Source: RYN-230 sp963834705
Lineage (GTDB): Bacteria > Actinomycetota > Actinomycetes > Streptosporangiales > Streptosporangiaceae
Direction of reading: 5' to 3'
NCBI GenBank assembly: GCA_963834705.1
Contig: CAWICV010000004.1
Span: 186,001-250,000 of the forward strand
Length of the DNA stretch: 64,000 bases
Position numbers and translations under genes: made by a program. Within the stretch, counting starts at the first letter, position 1. Every line of letters starts with the position of its first letter. The notes under the pieces are model-generated. The model was given only the letters and a program-made list of their open reading frames with translations, was not told the origin of the DNA and did not search any database. This document shows positions 1 through 8,975 of the stretch, one piece after another.

Positions 1-384
1 GTCCGCGGCGTCGATGGCCACCCACACGGCGACCGCCTGTACCAGATCGCCGGCCGGGCCGGTCACGGTCGTGGTGCGCTCGGCCCAGCGCGGCCCGGTC
101 GCCGAGCAGAACGTGCGCAACTGCACCCGGTCTCGATGGGCCGGGTAGCCGCGCACCGCGACCGAGGTCCGGCGGACCAGCCAGGTGTACGGCTCGGCCC
201 AGGCCGCGTCGGCCAGGTCATCCTCGGCCGCCTGCTGCAGGTAGCGGGCCAGCGCGTCGAACCGGAGCCGCCCGGCCGGGGTGACGTCCACGCTGCGCAC
301 CACCCGGCTGGTGCGGAACACCCGGCCGTCGGCCGGATCGGCGATGAAGGCCGGCGCGCTGCCGGGGACCGTGGGCTGGGACAT
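1..384 (-). CDS. Acyl-ACP thioesterase, partial (C-terminus beyond left edge)
   Basis: An open minus-strand frame runs from ATG at 384 to the edge (128 codons, no stop). It begins MSQPTVPGSAPAF and contains FRTSRVVRSVDVTPAGRL, YLQQAAEDDLADAAW and YTWLVRRTSVAV. This resembles the first hot-dog domain of FatA/FatB-type acyl-ACP thioesterases, which hydrolyse acyl-ACP to free fatty acids in the cytoplasm. The catalytic Asn/His/Cys of the second hot-dog domain would lie outside the window. It is divergent from gnd with about 140 bp between. An AGTCTTGC word just upstream of this start recurs in the gnd leader. The family call is from recalled sequence pattern; confidence is good on coding status and moderate on substrate. 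Confidence 0.8.
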   Translation of the reverse strand, partial: MSQPTVPGSAPAFIADPADGRVFRTSRVVRSVDVTPAGRLRFDALARYLQQAAEDDLADAAWAEPYTWLVRRTSVAVRGYPAHRDRVQLRTFCSATGPRWAERTTTVTGPAGDLVQAVAVWVAIDAAD

Positions 385-486
385 GGGTGCAGTCTTGCAA
401 ACGTCCGTGGTCAAGGTGCGTGCAGAACCGGCCGTTTCGGGCCTCGCCGCCACGGCCTGCCCAGACGGCCGGAACCGCACCGGGCT

Positions 487-509
487 AGTCTCGCCAGAGA
501 GGCAAGACT
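487..509 (+). promoter_or_regulatory. Inverted repeat upstream of gnd
   Basis: AGTCTCGCC and GGCAAGACT (8 of 9 complementary) are separated by AGAGA and lie 14 bp before the gnd start. A related AGTCTTGC word sits at about 393-400, just before the divergent thioesterase start. This could be a shared operator or a small leader hairpin; no regulator is identified. Confidence 0.3.
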
Positions 510-523
510 GACGAGGAGCCAGC

Positions 524-1966
524 ATGACGCAGGCGAGCAGTGCGGATATCGGCGTAACCGGCCTGGCCGTAATGGGCCGCAACCTGGCACGCAACCTGGC
601 CCGGCACGGGCATGTGGTCGCGCTGCACAACCGATCGCCGGAACGCACCCGCAGCCTGGTCGCCGAGCACGGCAGCGAGGGCACGTTCGTGCCAGCCGAG
701 TCGATGAAGGAGTTCGTGGCCAGCCTGAGCCAGCCGCGGGCGATCATCATCATGGTCAAGGCGGGCCAGCCGACCGACGCGGTCATCGACGAACTGGTGC
801 CGCTGCTGGACGAGGGCGACATCGTCATCGACTGCGGCAACGCGCACTACATGGACACCCGGCGCCGGGAGGCCGCGCTGCGCGAGCACGGCCTGCACTT
901 CGTCGGCTGCGGCGTGTCCGGCGGGGAGGAAGGCGCGCTGCTCGGCCCGAGCATCATGCCGGGCGGGTCGAAGGAGTCCTACGCCAAGCTGGGGCCGATC
1001 TTCGAGTCGATCGCGGCCCAGGCGGACGGCACACCGTGCTGCACGTACGTCGGGCCAGACGGGGCTGGGCACTTCGTCAAGATGGTGCACAACGGCATCG
1101 AGTACGCCGACATGCAGCTCATCGCCGAGGCCTACGATCTGCTCCGGGCCGGCCTGGGCGCCCCGACCCCGCGGATCGCGGAGATCTTCCGCACCTGGAA
1201 CGACGGTGACCTTGACTCATTCCTGATCCAGATCACCGCCGAGGTGCTGGCGCACACCGATGCGGAGACCGGCACGCCGTTCGTGGACATCGTGCTCGAC
1301 CAGGCCGAGCAGAAGGGCACCGGCCGGTGGACCGTGCAGAGCGCGCTGGACCTGGGCATCCCGATCACCGGCATCGCCGAGGCCACGTTCGCCCGGTCGC
1401 TGTCCGGGCACGCCGGCCAGCGGGCCGCGGCCCGGGACACGTTCGGCACCGGCACCACGGCATTGGACATCCCCGAGCCGGACGCGTTCACCGAGGACGT
1501 CCGGCGCGCGCTGTACGCGTCCAAGGTGGTCGCGTACGCGCAGGGCTTCGACCAGATCGCCGCGGGCAGCGCGGAGTACGGCTGGGACATCGACCGGGGC
1601 ATGATGGCCACCATCTGGCGCGGGGGCTGCATCATCCGGGCCCGGTTCCTGGACCGGATCCGGTCCGCCTACAACGAGCACCCGGGGCTGCCCAGCCTGC
1701 TGGTCGCGCCGTACTTCGCGGCCGCTGTGCGGGATGGGGTGGACAGCTGGCGCCGGGTGGTGGCGCATGCCGCCGCAGCCGGCATCCCGTCCCCGGCGTT
1801 CTCCTCGTCGCTGGCCTACTACGACGGGCTGCGCGCGGCGCGGCTGCCCGCGTCGCTGATCCAGGGCCTGCGGGACAACTTCGGCGCGCACACCTACCAC
1901 CGGGTGGACAAACAAGGCACATTCCACACCGAATGGGCCGGTGACGGCCAGGAGCACTCTGCCTGA
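524..1966 (+). CDS. gnd: 6-phosphogluconate dehydrogenase (decarboxylating)
   Basis: 480 residues, the usual length for the long NADP-type enzyme. It oxidatively decarboxylates 6-phosphogluconate to ribulose 5-phosphate in the oxidative pentose phosphate pathway (cytoplasm). The N-terminal Rossmann motif is GVTGLAVMGRNLARN (about residues 9-23). The substrate signature GCGVSGGEEGALLGPSIMPGG and the catalytic Lys in GHFVKMVHNGIEY are present. The C-terminus ends with the conserved DNFGAHTYHRVD and FHTEW. The start at 524 follows GAGGAGCC. The gene is monocistronic, and the stop codon lies inside a 15-bp tandem repeat that fills the downstream gap. Confidence 0.97.
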   Translation: MTQASSADIGVTGLAVMGRNLARNLARHGHVVALHNRSPERTRSLVAEHGSEGTFVPAESMKEFVASLSQPRAIIIMVKAGQPTDAVIDELVPLLDEGDIVIDCGNAHYMDTRRREAALREHGLHFVGCGVSGGEEGALLGPSIMPGGSKESYAKLGPIFESIAAQADGTPCCTYVGPDGAGHFVKMVHNGIEYADMQLIAEAYDLLRAGLGAPTPRIAEIFRTWNDGDLDSFLIQITAEVLAHTDAETGTPFVDIVLDQAEQKGTGRWTVQSALDLGIPITGIAEATFARSLSGHAGQRAAARDTFGTGTTALDIPEPDAFTEDVRRALYASKVVAYAQGFDQIAAGSAEYGWDIDRGMMATIWRGGCIIRARFLDRIRSAYNEHPGLPSLLVAPYFAAAVRDGVDSWRRVVAHAAAAGIPSPAFSSSLAYYDGLRAARLPASLIQGLRDNFGAHTYHRVDKQGTFHTEWAGDGQEHSA

Positions 1967-2034
1967 GACCACCGGGCCTGAGCCCACCGGGCCTGAGCCC
2001 ACCGGCCTGAAACCACCCGGCCTGAGCCCACCGG
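1961..2034 (+). repeat. 15-bp tandem repeat after gnd
   Basis: Five near-identical units of the form GCCTGAGCCCACCGG start at 1961, 1976, 1991, 2005 and 2020; the third unit is one base short. The gnd stop codon is inside the first unit. The repeat is purely intergenic and is the sort of short array that varies by slippage. Confidence 0.85.
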
Positions 2035-2108
2035 GCCCAGCTTGCCTGAGATCAAGAATTAGCAACGGGATCCGCGGGGATCACCGGCTGTCCCCACCGC
2101 ATCATGGG

Positions 2109-3116
2109 ATGACTCGTATCCTGGCGGGCGTGCCTTCTCCCGTCCCCCGTCTAACCAGTTCCGTGCGCCTGCCGGCCGTACTGTGCTGCTGCCTGCTGGC
2201 CGCGCTGACGCTGGCCGGCTGCACCATGGTCACCCCGGCCAGCCAGCACGAGGCGCTGGGCACGAACCAGCCGTCGAAGTCAGCCTCGGCCACGCCGAGC
2301 CCGACGCCCAGCCCTAAGCCGAAGCACTGCGCCAAGGTCGCGCCCGGCTTCTCCTGCGAGATGCGCAACCGGATCCACGCGGTACAGCGGTATCTGCGGA
2401 AATCGGGCGCACCTGGCTCGATCGCCATCGTGCTCGACGACCGGGTGACCGGGACGGTGTACCAGAACCCCAACGCGACCGTGGCCTACCCGGCGGCGTC
2501 CACCATGAAGCTGGCCATGATGACCGACATCCTGCAGCGGGCCGACGCTGGAACGATCACGCTGACCCCGGCCGACAAAGAGGAAATGTTCCAGGCGCTG
2601 TACACCAGCAACGACGACGACGCCAACGACCTGTGGGACCAGTTCGAGGACGGCAGCTTCCTGCAGCGCATCCAGGCGTTCGGGATGAACACCGCCACGT
2701 TCACCTCGTCTGTGCCCAACTGGGGCTTCATGTACTGCTCGGCCGAGGACCTGGACAACCTGATGAACTATGTGCTGGACAAGGCCCCGGCCAATGTCCG
2801 CAACTACCTCGTCTTCCGGCTGCAGCACGTCAGCTCGATCGACCAGCAGTGGGGCGTGTGGGGTGCCGGGCCGGAGAACCACCCGGGCAACAAGGACGGC
2901 TGGGAGTTGGACCCGCCGTGGATCACCAACACGGTCGGCTTCGCCGGGCCGAACCAGGAGTACACGCTGGCCATCATGTACAACCTGGAGGGCTACGGGG
3001 ACGCCGATGACGTCGGGTTCAACTTCGGCATCAACACGCTGACCCAGATCGCGTCCATCCTGTTCCAGGGCCACCAGACCCAGCAGCCGACGGCACAGGC
3101 CTCCGCCGTACCCTGA
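2109..3116 (+). CDS. Class A beta-lactamase-fold serine hydrolase, lipoprotein
   Basis: 335 residues from ATG 2109; GTG 2130 is an alternative. The N-terminus has a hydrophobic segment and the lipobox LAGC (Cys about 38), so it should be lipid-anchored outside the membrane. A Ser/Pro/Thr-rich linker leads to a beta-lactamase2-type domain: YPAASTMKLAMM carries the S-x-x-K nucleophile motif and YTSNDDDAND resembles the SDN loop. NKDGW sits where class A enzymes have K-T/S-G, and this KDG variant suggests an uncharacterised D,D-peptidase or beta-lactamase relative rather than a proven resistance enzyme. The frame is open further upstream, but that part is only the repeat array. It lies 5 bp before the Rieske gene. 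Confidence 0.85.
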   Translation: MTRILAGVPSPVPRLTSSVRLPAVLCCCLLAALTLAGCTMVTPASQHEALGTNQPSKSASATPSPTPSPKPKHCAKVAPGFSCEMRNRIHAVQRYLRKSGAPGSIAIVLDDRVTGTVYQNPNATVAYPAASTMKLAMMTDILQRADAGTITLTPADKEEMFQALYTSNDDDANDLWDQFEDGSFLQRIQAFGMNTATFTSSVPNWGFMYCSAEDLDNLMNYVLDKAPANVRNYLVFRLQHVSSIDQQWGVWGAGPENHPGNKDGWELDPPWITNTVGFAGPNQEYTLAIMYNLEGYGDADDVGFNFGINTLTQIASILFQGHQTQQPTAQASAVP

Positions 3117-3121
3117 TCAGC

Positions 3122-4129
3122 ATGACCGGCCCGGCCGCCTTCGCGGATCCCAGCGCGCTGCGCAACTGCTGGCACCCGGTGGCGTTCGGCGCCGACCTCA
3201 CCGGCAAGCCGGCCCACGCCGACCTGCTGGGCGAGCCACTGGTGCTGTGGCGCGGCGCGGGCGGCCAGCCGCGGGCCAGCCAGGACCTGTGCGTGCATCG
3301 CGGCACCGCGCTGTCGCTGGGCTGGGTCAACGGCGATCAGCTGGTCTGCCCGTACCACGGCTGGCGGTACGGGGCCGACGGCCGGTGCGTGGCCATCCCG
3401 CAGCTCGAGGACCCGGCCCGGGTGCCAGCCAAGGCCAAGATCCCGGCGTTCCGCTGCCAGGAACGGTACGGGCTGATCTGGGTGGCCCTGGACGAGCCGC
3501 GCTGGCCGCTGCCTGAGGTGCCCGAACTGGAGAACGGCGAGTGGGCGGTGCTCACCGCGGGCCCGTACCGGTGGGCCTGCGACGCGGCCCGCCAGGTGGA
3601 GAACTTCACCGACCTTGGCCACTTTCCATGGGTGCATCCGGGGCTGCTCGGCGATCCGGACCGGCCGGTGGTGCCGCGGCACGAGGTGCGCACCGCCGAG
3701 CACGTGCTGCACTACACGATCACCCGGCCAGAGGCGCCGAACAGCGACGACTTCCCGGTGTTCGGCAACGAGGCGGCCGGGCCGCCCGAGCGGATCAGCC
3801 GGTACGAGCTGCACCTGCCGTATACCATCGTGCTCCGGCTGGGCTGGGGCGGCGAACGCGGCATGCTGTACTTCTTCGCGTCCCAGCCGGTGGGCACCGA
3901 GCAGTGCGCGGGCTACGTGGTGATCGGCCGGAACTACAACCTGGACCAGCCGGACCGGGTGCTGCAGGAGTTCGAGGACACCATTTTCGGTCAGGACCAG
4001 GTGGTGGTGGAGTCACAGCGGCCGGACCGGGTCCCGTTCGACCTGGCCGCCGAGCTGCATCTGAAGTTCGACGCGGTGGCGGTGGCCTACCGCAAGGCCA
4101 TGCGTGGCTGCGGGCTCACCCGGTCATGA
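3122..4129 (+). CDS. Rieske [2Fe-2S] non-heme iron oxygenase
   Basis: 335 residues. The Rieske cluster ligands C57-x-H59 (LCVHRG) and C76-x2-H79 (CPYHGW) are 16 residues apart, as expected. The mononuclear iron site is N161-F-T-D164-x2-H167-x4-H172 (NFTDLGHFPWVH). The protein therefore belongs to the aromatic-ring hydroxylase/O-demethylase alpha-subunit family (vanillate demethylase and pheophorbide oxygenase-like), which needs a reductase partner to activate O2. No reductase or ferredoxin is encoded nearby, so electrons must come from elsewhere, and the substrate is unknown. It lies 5 bp after the lipoprotein gene, and its last 6 bases overlap the convergent small gene. Confidence 0.92.
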   Translation: MTGPAAFADPSALRNCWHPVAFGADLTGKPAHADLLGEPLVLWRGAGGQPRASQDLCVHRGTALSLGWVNGDQLVCPYHGWRYGADGRCVAIPQLEDPARVPAKAKIPAFRCQERYGLIWVALDEPRWPLPEVPELENGEWAVLTAGPYRWACDAARQVENFTDLGHFPWVHPGLLGDPDRPVVPRHEVRTAEHVLHYTITRPEAPNSDDFPVFGNEAAGPPERISRYELHLPYTIVLRLGWGGERGMLYFFASQPVGTEQCAGYVVIGRNYNLDQPDRVLQEFEDTIFGQDQVVVESQRPDRVPFDLAAELHLKFDAVAVAYRKAMRGCGLTRS

Positions 4130-4366
4130 GGCGCGCAGTACTTCACTCAGCCCAGCCTCAGTCGGGCTGAACACAGAAGGGCCGCAGTCGCAGCCCACCT
4201 CGGCGCAGGTGATCAGGAACAGGTGCACCTCGCCGGGCGCCTGGCAGTCCGGGTCATCCGAGCAGTCGGCGGACCCGTCACAGTGCTCGATGGCGGTGCC
4301 GTGGCAGTGCTCCAGGTCCTGGCGGCACTCCGGGCAGGTTCCGCTGATCATGGCAGGCTCGGGCAT
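4124..4366 (-). CDS. Cys/His-rich small protein (putative metal-binding)
   Basis: 80 residues from ATG at 4366, preceded by GGAGG at an 8-base spacing. The sequence is dominated by paired Cys and His: CPECRQDLEHCHG, IEHCDGSADC, DPDC, ITCAEVGCDCG. The CPxC and CxC pairs suggest one or two zinc sites. Similar short proteins with an ECRxDLxHCHGT core recur in actinomycetes to my knowledge, but no function is known to me. It lies immediately downstream of Ku on the same strand (78 bp from the Ku stop), so the two may be cotranscribed; a role in DNA end joining would be speculation. It converges with and overlaps the Rieske gene by 6 bases. Confidence 0.75.
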   Translation of the reverse strand: MPEPAMISGTCPECRQDLEHCHGTAIEHCDGSADCSDDPDCQAPGEVHLFLITCAEVGCDCGPSVFSPTEAGLSEVLRAS

Positions 4367-4443
4367 CTCGGCTACCTCCGAGTCTGGCCTATCATCCGGG
4401 ACCGACAGCGGGCAGCGCGACAGGCCGGCCACGGCCCAGATTG

Positions 4444-5418
4444 CTAGGAAATCTTCCGCGCCCGCCGCTTGGGCGGCTGGGCCGCGGACGCCGCGGTGAT
4501 CGCCTCGATCAGCTCCGGCTTGGACATCTTGGACCGCCCCGGGATGTCCAGCTCGGCGGCACGGGCCTGCAGGTCGGCCTTGGACAGGCTGTCCAGCTCG
4601 GCCGCCCCGGCCTGGCCCGCCCCGGCGGCCGCGCCGCCGCTCTCCCCCATCGTGGCCAGCGATCCCTCCAGCGCGGCCATCAGGTCGACCACGTTGGACT
4701 TGGGCCGCTCGGCCTCGAACACGACCGCCTCGCCCTCGCGCTTGCGCTCGATCAGCTCGGTGATCCGGGCCCGGTAGGTGTTCTGGTAGTCCTCCGGCTG
4801 CCACGGCACGGTCAGCGAGTTGACCAGCTTCTTGGCCACGTCGAGTTCCCGGCCCCGGAACGTCGAGTCCTCGGGCAGCGTGTCCAGTTCCTCACTCGGT
4901 GTCCGGATCTCGTCGGCGAAGTACATCGTCTCCAGGATCAGCACGTCGGACCCGGGCCGCACCGCGACCAGGTGCTCCTTGTCCCGCAGCACCATGGTGG
5001 CGATGCCCACCTTGCCGGTTTCGTCCATCGCCTGCCGGAGCAGCGCGTACGCCCGGTCGGCACCCTTGCCCCGTGGCGCCAGGTAGTACGTGGTGCGGAA
5101 GAACACCGGGTCGATCTCGTCCAGATCGATGAAGTCGCTGATCTCGATGGTCTCCGACTTCCCCGGCGTGGCCTCCTTCAGCTCGTCCCGGGTGACCACG
5201 ACATACTCGCCGCCGCCCAGGTCATAGCCGCTCACGATGTCCGCGGTCGGTACTTCTTCCCCGGTGACCTCGTCCACCTTCTTGTACCGGATCCGGTGCG
5301 ACGTGCCCCTGCGCAGCTGGTTGAAGTGCACGGTCTGGTCGGCGGTGGCCGGATACAGCCCCACCGGAACGCTGACCAGCCCAAAGCTGAGGAACCCCGA
5401 CCAGATCGATCGCGCCAT
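4444..5418 (-). CDS. ku: Ku protein (non-homologous end joining)
   Basis: 324 residues from ATG 5418 behind GGGAGAAG. The start MARSIWSGFLSFGLVSVPVGLY is the hallmark of bacterial Ku, and HFNQLRRGTSHRIRYKKVDEVTGEEV continues the bridge region. The core beta-barrel/ring spans about residues 1-250. A C-terminal SAP-like module (LSKADLQARAAELDIPG, SKMSKPELIEAI) and a basic tail (PPKRRARKIS) follow. Ku homodimers thread onto double-strand breaks and recruit ligase LigD. LigD is not in the window, so the repair partner is unlinked here. Confidence 0.96.
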   Translation of the reverse strand: MARSIWSGFLSFGLVSVPVGLYPATADQTVHFNQLRRGTSHRIRYKKVDEVTGEEVPTADIVSGYDLGGGEYVVVTRDELKEATPGKSETIEISDFIDLDEIDPVFFRTTYYLAPRGKGADRAYALLRQAMDETGKVGIATMVLRDKEHLVAVRPGSDVLILETMYFADEIRTPSEELDTLPEDSTFRGRELDVAKKLVNSLTVPWQPEDYQNTYRARITELIERKREGEAVVFEAERPKSNVVDLMAALEGSLATMGESGGAAAGAGQAGAAELDSLSKADLQARAAELDIPGRSKMSKPELIEAITAASAAQPPKRRARKIS

Positions 5419-5571
5419 ATTCTTCTCCCAGTCCCGCCCCCCGCCGGGCCGCGCCGTTGATCTTGATTCTATGCAACGGCCCGTTCGAAGCTGCACGCCG
5501 AGTCCGGTAAAAGGCAAGGTCAGCAGCCTGAACGCCAGTGCCGGACGGCGGGGACTGGGCTGGCGCGCGGC

Positions 5572-5817
5572 CTACAGCGGCGGCTCGCTGTACCGGCGCT
5601 CCTCGTACACCTGGGTGCCCGCGGGGCCACGAGTCGTCGTCACCACCCGGCGGCGCCGGGCAGTCAGGAAGGCCAGCGAGATGATCAGCGCGACGATCCC
5701 AGCGATCATCAAGATCAGCCCGATGAGCTGAACGTTGATGTAGGTGGGCGACCAGCTGATGGCGAAACGAAGAATCGCGCCGACCACGATGAGCGCGATG
5801 CTGCCGCCGATGGTCAT
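5572..5817 (-). CDS. DUF6458-type small membrane protein
   Basis: 81 residues from ATG 5817, preceded by GGGAGG at 9 bases. Two hydrophobic segments are visible: IGGSIALIVVGAILRFAISW (about 3-22) and LIGLILMIAGIVALIISLAF (about 31-50). A basic, polar tail follows (ARRRRVVTTTRG, VYEERRYSEPPL). This is the architecture of the actinobacterial DUF6458 family, whose function is unknown. It is monocistronic, between Ku and a repeat-bearing gap. The family name is from memory of the pattern. Confidence 0.82.
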   Translation of the reverse strand: MTIGGSIALIVVGAILRFAISWSPTYINVQLIGLILMIAGIVALIISLAFLTARRRRVVTTTRGPAGTQVYEERRYSEPPL

Positions 5818-6010
5818 GGTCACTACCTCCCGAGCAAGCTCGCTTCCCTGGCCGTCTGGGCCGACCAGGTTCCGACCCGTTTCTGCTTCCCCGGAAAGCG
5901 GAACGCACACGCCCGCACCGCAACCGGTTACGCCGCTCCCCTGCCCAACCTGTACCCCGCACGCCGCCCATCCGCACCCCGCCGCAACACCCATCCCGCC
6001 GCCCGCCCCC

Positions 6011-6155
6011 ACGCCCAGTCACGCCGTATCCCCGCCGCATGACTTAACGCCCGGTCACGCCGTATCCCCGCCGCATGACTTAACGCCCGGTCACGCCGCA
6101 TCCCCGCCGCCCAGATATACCTCACCCTCCCCGCCGCATGACTTAACGCCCGGTG
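6011..6155 (+). repeat. 36-bp tandem repeat in intergenic gap 5818-6161
   Basis: The core CATGACTTAACGCCCGGT starts at 6038, 6074 and 6137 (spacings 36 and 63), with a truncated unit from 6011. Units are joined by CACGCCGTATCCCCGCCG. The rest of the 344-bp gap is C-rich and holds no convincing gene; it contains the promoter of the DUF6458 gene. Confidence 0.8.
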
Positions 6156-6161
6156 GGCGTG

Positions 6162-7193
<1,032 letters not shown>

Positions 7194-7232
7194 GCCTGGA
7201 TCCTCGCACGGGCCAGCGCCCCCGTCACCCGA

Positions 7233-7278
7233 TGATCAAACGATTGCTGCCACTGGAGCGACACCAAACGTTTGATCA
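7233..7278 (+). repeat. 46-bp imperfect palindromic element, copy 1
   Basis: The ends are TGATCAAACG and CGTTTGATCA, perfectly complementary, with an inner ATTGCTG and a partly complementary GCGACACCAA. Its relative at 40047-40092 has the same length, about 32 of 46 identical positions, and compensating changes in the stem. It lies upstream of the oxidoreductase start in an intergenic region, like a REP/MITE-type element. Confidence 0.7.
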
Positions 7279-7296
7279 CCTTGGCGGGGCAAGGTC

Positions 7297-7437
7297 TTGG
7301 GCGGGCGACAGTTGCTGGTGGGCTGGGGTTGCTGCGGGGTGGGGTTGCTGCAGGGTGGGGTTGCTGGAGGGGAGGCTGGCGGGCGAGGGTTGCTGGCGGG
7401 GCGAGGGTTGCTGGCGGGGCGAGGGTTGCTGGGCGGG
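7297..7437 (+). repeat. G-rich 16-18 bp tandem repeat
   Basis: About seven units of the type GGTTGCTGGCGGGGCGAG occur in gap 7194-7532. Repeated runs of three to five Gs could form G-quadruplexes. No gene is supported in this stretch. It abuts the duplicated HAD gene tail at 7438. Confidence 0.75.
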
Positions 7438-7535
7438 TTAGGGGTTGAGGGCGCGGACCACGTCTGGGGTCAAGTCGGTGGGGGTGGGGAGGACCACACG
7501 GGCCGGGCGGAGGTGAGGGGCGCGGAGCCGGGTTA
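7438..7535 (-). pseudogene. Duplicated C-terminal remnant of the neighbouring HAD gene
   Basis: The minus-strand frame reads ARVVLPTPTDLTPDVVRALNP then TAA. This closely matches the last residues of the intact HAD protein, ARVVLGDLTELTPAVVRVLTP. The DNA from 7438 aligns with that from 7533 onward (shift about 95 bp, shared GGACCACACGGGCC). It is a tandem duplication of about 95 bp at the 3' end of the HAD gene that has since diverged; it has no start of its own. Confidence 0.7.
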
Positions 7536-8189
7536 GGGAGTCAGGACACGGACTACGGCCGGGGTCAGCTCGGTGAGGTCACCGAGGACCACACGGGCCA
7601 GGGCGAGGGCGTCGGGGCCGGGCGGGTAGCGGGGATGCGGGACGGCGATCACCTGGCAGCCCGCGGCGGCGGCCGAGCGCAGCCCGTTGGCCGAGTCCTC
7701 CACGGCGGCGCACTGTGCGGGCGGCACACCCAGCTTGGCCGCGACCGCGAGGTAGATGTCCGGGGCCGGCTTGCCGGCCTTGACTTGCTCGGTGGACATG
7801 GTGGCGGCGAAGTACGGGTGCAGGGCACTGGCGTTCAATACGGTGTCGATCAGCGACAACGGTGCGGAACTGGCCAAGCCAAGCGGCCAGTGCGCGGACA
7901 GTTGCCCGACCGCCTGCACCGCCCCGGGCATGAGCGGCAGGTGCTCGCGGTACCGGGCCGCCATCTGGTCGATGACCACCTGCGCCACCTGGTCTGGCGG
8001 TAGCTGGACGCCGAGCTCACCGCTCAGGTAGCGGGCCCACTCACCGGTGCTCATGCCCATCAGCCGGTGCTGGGTGTCCGCCGCCCAGTGCCCGCCGTGC
8101 CCGGCCACCACCTGGCGGCGGACCTCCTCCCACACCGGCTCGGAGTCGATCAGCACGCCGTCCAGGTCGAAGATGACCGCCTCGATCAT
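7533..8189 (-). CDS. HAD-family hydrolase (beta-phosphoglucomutase/phosphatase type)
   Basis: 218 residues. Motif I is FDLDGVLIDSEPVW (nucleophile Asp in DLDG). Motif II is the Ser in GLASSAPLS, motif III the Lys in VKAGKPAPDIY, and motif IV VEDSANG. An alpha-helical C1 cap follows motif I, as in subfamily IA phosphatases and beta-phosphoglucomutases. It acts on small phosphorylated metabolites in the cytoplasm; the substrate is unpredictable. The start at 8189 (ATG, MIEAVIFDLDG) is the only sensible one. A degenerate copy of its last codons lies just downstream. Confidence 0.92.
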   Translation of the reverse strand: MIEAVIFDLDGVLIDSEPVWEEVRRQVVAGHGGHWAADTQHRLMGMSTGEWARYLSGELGVQLPPDQVAQVVIDQMAARYREHLPLMPGAVQAVGQLSAHWPLGLASSAPLSLIDTVLNASALHPYFAATMSTEQVKAGKPAPDIYLAVAAKLGVPPAQCAAVEDSANGLRSAAAAGCQVIAVPHPRYPPGPDALALARVVLGDLTELTPAVVRVLTP

Positions 8190-8231
8190 GCCCCTAAGCC
8201 TGCCCAGCGGCGGCCCCGCTGAGCAAGCCGC

Positions 8232-8561
8232 CTACTGGACCAGGCCGAAGTCGCGGAGCAGCGCGGACTTGGACCGGGCCCCGACCAGCTGCCGGACGAC
8301 CTCGCCGCCGCGGTACAGGTTCATGGTCGGCGCGAGCATGATGCCGTACCGCTGCACGGTCTGCGGGTTCTGGTCGATGTCGACCTTCACCACGTCGACC
8401 CGGCCGGCCAGGTCGGCCGCCAGGGCATCCAGGATCGGCGCGAGCTGTCGGCACGGCGGGCACCACTCGGCCCAGAACTCGACCAGCACCGGGCGGGGGT
8501 TACGCAGCACGGCGTCCGCGAACGTCTCGTCGGTCACTGCGGCGGTGTGGGTGATGTTCAT
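8232..8561 (-). CDS. Thioredoxin
   Basis: 109 residues from ATG 8561. The redox motif is FWAEWCPPCRQL, with the cis-Pro in LAPTMNLYRGG. This is a canonical cytoplasmic thioredoxin with WCPPC rather than WCGPC at the active site, a change known in some thioredoxins and likely to alter redox potential. The ATG overlaps the stop of the upstream MerR gene by four bases (ATGA), so the two are translationally coupled. That implies a MerR regulator controlling a thiol-redox gene. Confidence 0.93.
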   Translation of the reverse strand: MNITHTAAVTDETFADAVLRNPRPVLVEFWAEWCPPCRQLAPILDALAADLAGRVDVVKVDIDQNPQTVQRYGIMLAPTMNLYRGGEVVRQLVGARSKSALLRDFGLVQ

Positions 8562-8968
8562 GTACTCAGGTCCCTTCCGGGGTCGGTGATGTGCAGCGCG
8601 ACGCAGTCGTCGCTGTCGCCGTGCTCGCACACCTGGACCAGGCGGCGCAGCCGGCACTGCAGCTGGGCCAGCTCGCGCATCCGGGCCGCGTTGGCGGCCA
8701 GCTTCAGCTCGGCCGCCTGCACGATCTCCGCGGTGGACCGGGCCTGGGCCGGGCCGAGCAGGTCACGGATTTCGGCCAGGCTGAAGCCGAGCGCCCGGGC
8801 GCGGCGGATGAAGGCCAGCCGCCATTGGTCAGCCGCGGAGTACTCGCGGAACCCGGATCGGCCCCGGGTGCGGGGCGTGGCCAGCAGCCCACGCCGCTGG
8901 TAGAACCGCACCGTCTCGACGCTGACGCCCTCGGCGGCGGCGAACTTGCCGATCGTCAAGCCAGCCAT
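8558..8968 (-). CDS. MerR-family transcriptional regulator
   Basis: 136 residues from ATG 8968. The N-terminal winged HTH is TIGKFAAAEGVSVETVRFYQRRGLL, followed by FREYSAADQWRLAFIRRARALGFSLAEIRDLL and an antiparallel coiled coil. Cys residues in AELKLAA...LQCRLRRLVQVCEHGDSDDCVA lie where metal-sensing MerR members (MerR/ZntR) bind their ligand. The segment CEHGDSDDC resembles a metal or thiol sensor. It overlaps the thioredoxin start by 4 bp. The promoter has the stretched spacer and dyad typical of MerR autoregulation. The effector is not determined. Confidence 0.93.
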   Translation of the reverse strand: MAGLTIGKFAAAEGVSVETVRFYQRRGLLATPRTRGRSGFREYSAADQWRLAFIRRARALGFSLAEIRDLLGPAQARSTAEIVQAAELKLAANAARMRELAQLQCRLRRLVQVCEHGDSDDCVALHITDPGRDLST

Positions 8969-8975
8969 GTTGGGA

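Noticed and set aside
6011..6155. CRISPR-like spacing of the 36-bp repeat
   Set aside because: The sequence between the CATGACTTAACGCCCGGT cores is itself repeated, so it is a tandem repeat.
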